NCBI GenBank assembly: GCA_963784575.1
Contig: CAWARU010000001.1
Location: forward strand, 1,984,001 to 2,048,000
Reading direction: 5' to 3'
Length of the DNA: 64,000 bases
From: CAWARU01 sp963784575
Lineage (GTDB): Bacteria > Pseudomonadota > Gammaproteobacteria > UBA6186 > Azoamicaceae
Positions 61,173 through 64,000 of the stretch are shown piece after piece. Under the pieces are notes generated by a model. It did no database searches. It saw only the letters and a program-made list of their open reading frames with translations, and had not been told where the DNA came from. Each line of letters opens with the position of its first letter. The stretch's first letter is position 1. Made by a program: the position numbers and the translations under genes.

Positions 61173-61565
61173 TTATTTTTTCTTGTCTTCTTTGTTTTCT
61201 TTCTTACCTTTGGACTTGTCACCCTTCTTCTCTGCTGCACCAGAATCTTTCTTAGCAGCTGGTTTGGTACTGGCAGCAGGGGCCGCGGATTCACCAGCAG
61301 CTGAGTGGGCCTTGGAAGCTTCTTGATTACTGCCTTTGTCGCCTTTGTCGCCTTTTTGAACCATGAAAGAGCCAAACTTGCCCTTGAATCGTTCAACTCG
61401 GCCGGCTGTATCTACTATTTTTTGTTTACCGGTGTAGAAAGGATGACATTCATTACAAACTTCAATATGAAGATCTTTGCCTAGTGCTGAACCTACTGTG
61501 AATACGTGCCCGCAGCTGCAGGTGACTTTAATTTCTTTATACTCTGGATGAATGCCCGCTTTCAT
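61173..61565 (-). CDS. rpmE: 50S ribosomal protein L31 with Lys/Ala-rich C-terminal extension
   Basis: The first about 70 residues are a zinc-type L31: MKAGIHPEYKEIKVTCSCGH, then VCNECHPFYTGKQKIVDTAG and RVERFKGKFG, with the Cys pairs intact. The protein then continues for about 60 residues of low-complexity Lys/Ala/Ser (AAPAASTKPAAKKDSGAAEK). L31 is usually 66-90 residues, so this tail is unusual. The frame is open to 61610, but the ATG at 61565 fits the family and has GGGGG upstream. It is followed by the malic enzyme gene. Confidence 0.94.
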   Translation of the reverse strand: MKAGIHPEYKEIKVTCSCGHVFTVGSALGKDLHIEVCNECHPFYTGKQKIVDTAGRVERFKGKFGSFMVQKGDKGDKGSNQEASKAHSAAGESAAPAASTKPAAKKDSGAAEKKGDKSKGKKENKEDKKK

Positions 61566-61704
61566 TTTTGCCCCCGTCGACCTAATAATGCTATTTTGTG
61601 AATAGGACATAATACCATATATTAAAAAATATGCAAATGAGTGGCTGTAAGTTACATGACTTACATTAAAATAATAATCAAGATCTTATATTCTCTTATT
61701 CTCT

Positions 61705-61944
61705 CTACTGCCAGTCTCTAGGCTCTCCTGAAGCCCACTCTGAAATATGTTCAGGGGCTTTTACTTTTGACTCAACGTCCCATCTTAGGTATCCAGTCCT
61801 TTGATCACGTACGTCTTTAGCAGCTTGCTCGGCATCATTATATACACCTAATTCTTGATCATTCACCCCTAAATAATACTTTTTTGATTTTTCATCAATT
61901 GCTGCAACCCAAAATACTCCCATTTTCGTTTTCAAATGCCACAT
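61705..61944 (-). CDS. Small conserved hypothetical protein
   Basis: This 79-residue protein is of unknown function. The core FWVAAIDEKSKKYYLGVNDQ, ELGVYNDAEQAAKDVRDQRTGYLRW and the end EHISEWASGEPRDWQ look like a conserved small cytosolic family seen in Pseudomonas-type genomes, as far as I recall. GGGGAG lies six bases before the ATG. It stands between murI (divergent) and rpmE. Confidence 0.8.
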   Translation of the reverse strand: MWHLKTKMGVFWVAAIDEKSKKYYLGVNDQELGVYNDAEQAAKDVRDQRTGYLRWDVESKVKAPEHISEWASGEPRDWQ

Positions 61945-62101
61945 AGGATGCTCCCCAAAAATTTAAGAACCCTCGTAACTCACAGAAAACTTCATGTACA
62001 ATTACAATCTAAGACCATAATACTAAGACCACAATACCTCAGTATAGTTCCTTTTTCCAACCTTACCACTGTTTACCAAACCTCTGTTACCACTGCCTCT
62101 C

Positions 62102-62166
62102 TTATTATTCCATCTTATTGTTCTATCTCATCATTCCATCTTATTATTTAATCTTATTATTTCATC
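62102..62166. repeat. 13-bp degenerate tandem repeat upstream of murI
   Basis: Five imperfect units (TTATTATTCCATC, TTATTGTTCTATC, TCATCATTCCATC, TTATTATTTAATC, TTATTATTTCATC) occupy the murI upstream region, which otherwise shows no gene (61945-62222). Confidence 0.7.
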
Positions 62167-62222
62167 TTGCTCACCATGCCAACTTGTGCCTTCCACACTC
62201 ACTTGTGATATTATAAAAATCT

Positions 62223-63050
62223 ATGCAAAACTTACAAAACTTAAAAGAATCAGCCCCCATTGGGATTTTCGACAGCGGACTTGGTGGCCTAACTGTCGCA
62301 AAAACCATCACAGAATTCATGCCAAATGAAAGCATTGTCTATTTTGGCGATACAGCACATACCCCTTGGGGAGATAAATCGCTCTCGACTATCCAGGGTT
62401 TTTCCCTGAAGATTTGTGATATCCTATTACAACATCAATGCAAATGCATTGTCATTGCCTGCCATACAGCATCCACTGCAGCATTTGACTTAGTTTCTGA
62501 GTATGTAGGCAATAAAGCGCGCGTCTTGAACGTGGTTGATCCAGTCGTAAATCATATTGCCACCCACCATGCCAACAAAAAAATTGGATTGATAGGGACC
62601 AAACAAACTGTTCGTTCCAATGCCTATAAACGAAAAGTTGATACGCTAAATTGCAATATTGAGCTATCCGCCTTAGCCACACCGCTTCTCGTTCCTTTAA
62701 TAGAGGAAGGATTTATTGATAATCGCATCTCCGAGATGGTTGTCTCAGAATATTTATCACATCCTAATCTCTCTAATATCAAAGCACTCATTTTGGGCTG
62801 CACCCACTATCCACTCTTAAAGCCTTACATTCAAAATTATTACCGTCAAGAGATTGAAATCATTGATGCCTCTGCAATCACCGCAAAAGCACTCCAGGAT
62901 GAACTTATTGCGCTGCAGTTGCTTAATCAAAATCCAGTAATATCCGCAGCGAATAGAACCTTCTACGTTTCGGATTACAACGAATTTTTCGCAAATATGA
63001 CAAAACTTTTCTTCCCGGGAGACATTCTCCTGCAACAATATTCCTTGTAA
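62223..63050 (+). CDS. murI: Glutamate racemase
   Basis: The 275-residue enzyme makes D-glutamate for peptidoglycan. It has the substrate motif IGIFDSGLGGLTVAKT, the first catalytic Cys in VIACHTASTAAFD, and the second Cys in LILGCTHYPLLKPYI. VYFGDTAHTPWGDKS is also present. Length is typical (about 265-285). No Shine-Dalgarno sequence is visible before the ATG. An ankyrin gene follows 34 bases downstream with its own strong ribosome site. Confidence 0.96.
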   Translation: MQNLQNLKESAPIGIFDSGLGGLTVAKTITEFMPNESIVYFGDTAHTPWGDKSLSTIQGFSLKICDILLQHQCKCIVIACHTASTAAFDLVSEYVGNKARVLNVVDPVVNHIATHHANKKIGLIGTKQTVRSNAYKRKVDTLNCNIELSALATPLLVPLIEEGFIDNRISEMVVSEYLSHPNLSNIKALILGCTHYPLLKPYIQNYYRQEIEIIDASAITAKALQDELIALQLLNQNPVISAANRTFYVSDYNEFFANMTKLFFPGDILLQQYSL

Positions 63051-63084
63051 CACTGTAATAACTGTAATATCGGAAGGAGTCCGA

Positions 63085-63786
63085 ATGAAACAATACCGTA
63101 TGAAAAAATACCATTTTTCCCTTGCCATTTTAGCTTCGGCATTCGTATTCTTATTCAATTTTCCTGCTTTTGCGCTTCAGTCACAAAGTGCTTTGTCAAA
63201 GGAAGCTTTGCTAGAAATGGCAGTAAAAGCAGGTCAATTAGAAGAAGTAAAATCACTTGTTACAGATGGCGCAGATGTTAATCAAGTATCGAGTTCTGGT
63301 ATAACACCATTACACGCTGCAGTCCTAAACAATCAACCAGAAATCGTCGATTCACTGATACAATCTGGTGCAAACCTAAACTCCACTGATCTCACAACGG
63401 GCGCCACGCCTTTGCATCTTGCAGCAGTTCATGGCCGGGACACCATTGCAAACATATTGATTCAGAACGGTGCCGCAGTTGATTCTATTATGAAGTTTAA
63501 TATCACACCTCTTTTGGTAGCTACTCAATTCAAACAAGAAAAAATCATCGAACTGCTTTTAAACCACAAAGCGAATATCGCGCACGCAGATCAAGACGGG
63601 TTTACAGCACTGCATTATGCAGCGCAAAACGGCGATCAAGCTGCAATCAAAACGTTGATAGATCATGGTGCCAACATCCATGCCCAAGACAAGACCCATG
63701 CGACTCCTTTAAAGATCGCAACGGATCAAAATCAAACGGCAGCGGTCAAAATGCTGACAGATTTGGAGCAGGGGGCAGGGCAGTAG
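63085..63786 (+). CDS. Exported ankyrin-repeat protein
   Basis: The 233-residue protein has a Sec signal peptide (about 1-30; MKKYHFSLAILASAFVFLFN, cleavage after FAFAL or nearby) and five to six canonical ankyrin repeats (GITPLHAAVLNNQPEIVDSL, GATPLHLAAVHGRDTIANIL, GFTALHYAAQNGDQAAIKTL). It is probably periplasmic, where similar bacterial ankyrin proteins bind partner proteins. Secretion to a host is less likely given the signal peptide, though a type II route is possible. GGAAGGAG lies five bases before the ATG. An alternative in-frame Met is residue 6. Confidence 0.9.
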   Translation: MKQYRMKKYHFSLAILASAFVFLFNFPAFALQSQSALSKEALLEMAVKAGQLEEVKSLVTDGADVNQVSSSGITPLHAAVLNNQPEIVDSLIQSGANLNSTDLTTGATPLHLAAVHGRDTIANILIQNGAAVDSIMKFNITPLLVATQFKQEKIIELLLNHKANIAHADQDGFTALHYAAQNGDQAAIKTLIDHGANIHAQDKTHATPLKIATDQNQTAAVKMLTDLEQGAGQ

Positions 63787-64000
63787 TCAATCCCCTAAAA
63801 CTTATGCCTTTAGCCCCCGCGGCGGCGGGAATCCACAAGAATTTTGGATTATGAAAACTTCCGATTTGTCTTGCCCCCAGAAGATTTACTCCCCGCTCCA
63901 GAAAGAGTTTCAAACCAAATTTCTCTCCCTTCTCCCCTCGGCTTCTCTTGCTTCTTTCCAAGACGAAGCTCTTGACGGTCGTGGTGCTCCTGCCTCGCAT

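Noticed and set aside
63746..64000. Minus-strand 84-codon frame at the right edge, and a plus-strand frame from ATG 63851 to the window end
   Set aside because: Both run through a REP-like GGGAATCC sequence, lack a ribosome site and have unnatural composition. The minus frame also overlaps the end of the ankyrin gene. Neither can be supported from this window.

Overview
The window looks like a chromosomal segment of a host-associated gammaproteobacterium, most likely of the order Legionellales (Coxiella, Legionella or Candidatus Berkiella relatives). This is inferred from gammaproteobacterial gene neighbourhoods (ubiE-ubiJ-ubiB-hinT-tatABC, pilMNOPQ divergent from mrcA, trxA-rho, rpmB-rpmG), a low-to-medium GC, AT-rich spacers, and several eukaryote-like or effector-like proteins: a SET-domain protein, a 1124-residue ankyrin protein, a secreted ankyrin protein and long coiled-coil proteins. 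No rRNA, tRNA, CRISPR array or transposase gene was seen.

Layout. 0-10.7 kb: housekeeping genes (Bcr/CflA transporter-yicC-gmk, xth, rph, dut-algC, a TraT-like lipoprotein, rpmB-rpmG, a frameshifted birA). 10.8-18.5 kb: SET-domain protein, gpmI, S41 peptidase, a broken SDR gene, a hemerythrin gene cut by an in-frame stop, rpoH. 18.9-28.4 kb: hemB-hydrolase, trxA, rho, pncA, the ubiquinone genes ubiE-ubiJ-ubiB, hinT and tatABC. 28.3-34.6 kb: autotransporter, pip, a candidate small RNA, typA. 34.7-45.9 kb: an accessory stretch with a conserved unknown, the giant ankyrin protein, a fatty acid desaturase, a coiled-coil protein, a STAND/AAA-like ATPase and a large protein with a possible MACPF-like N-terminus. 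46-47.2 kb: three small envelope/stress proteins (DUF1328, CsbD, DUF3309). 47.3-57.1 kb: ferredoxin, coaD, hemE, the type IV pilus operon pilMNOPQ (pilQ frameshifted), mrcA. 57.3-63.8 kb: alanine-rich coiled-coil protein, mdh, malic enzyme, rpmE, a small unknown, murI, ankyrin protein.

Two things cut across this. First, several conserved genes (birA, pilQ, an SDR gene, one unknown) are broken by single-base changes at short A or T runs, and the hemerythrin gene carries a TAA just after its signal peptide. Either the assembly has homopolymer errors or the genome is decaying. Second, there are short dispersed palindromic elements. One 149-bp family (two copies) has TA-flanked terminal inverted repeats. 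Another (three copies) keeps its ends while its central hairpin changes with fully compensatory substitutions. The clearest undescribed signals are this covarying element family, a C-terminal motif shared by two otherwise unrelated effector-like proteins, and the possible MACPF-like protein.
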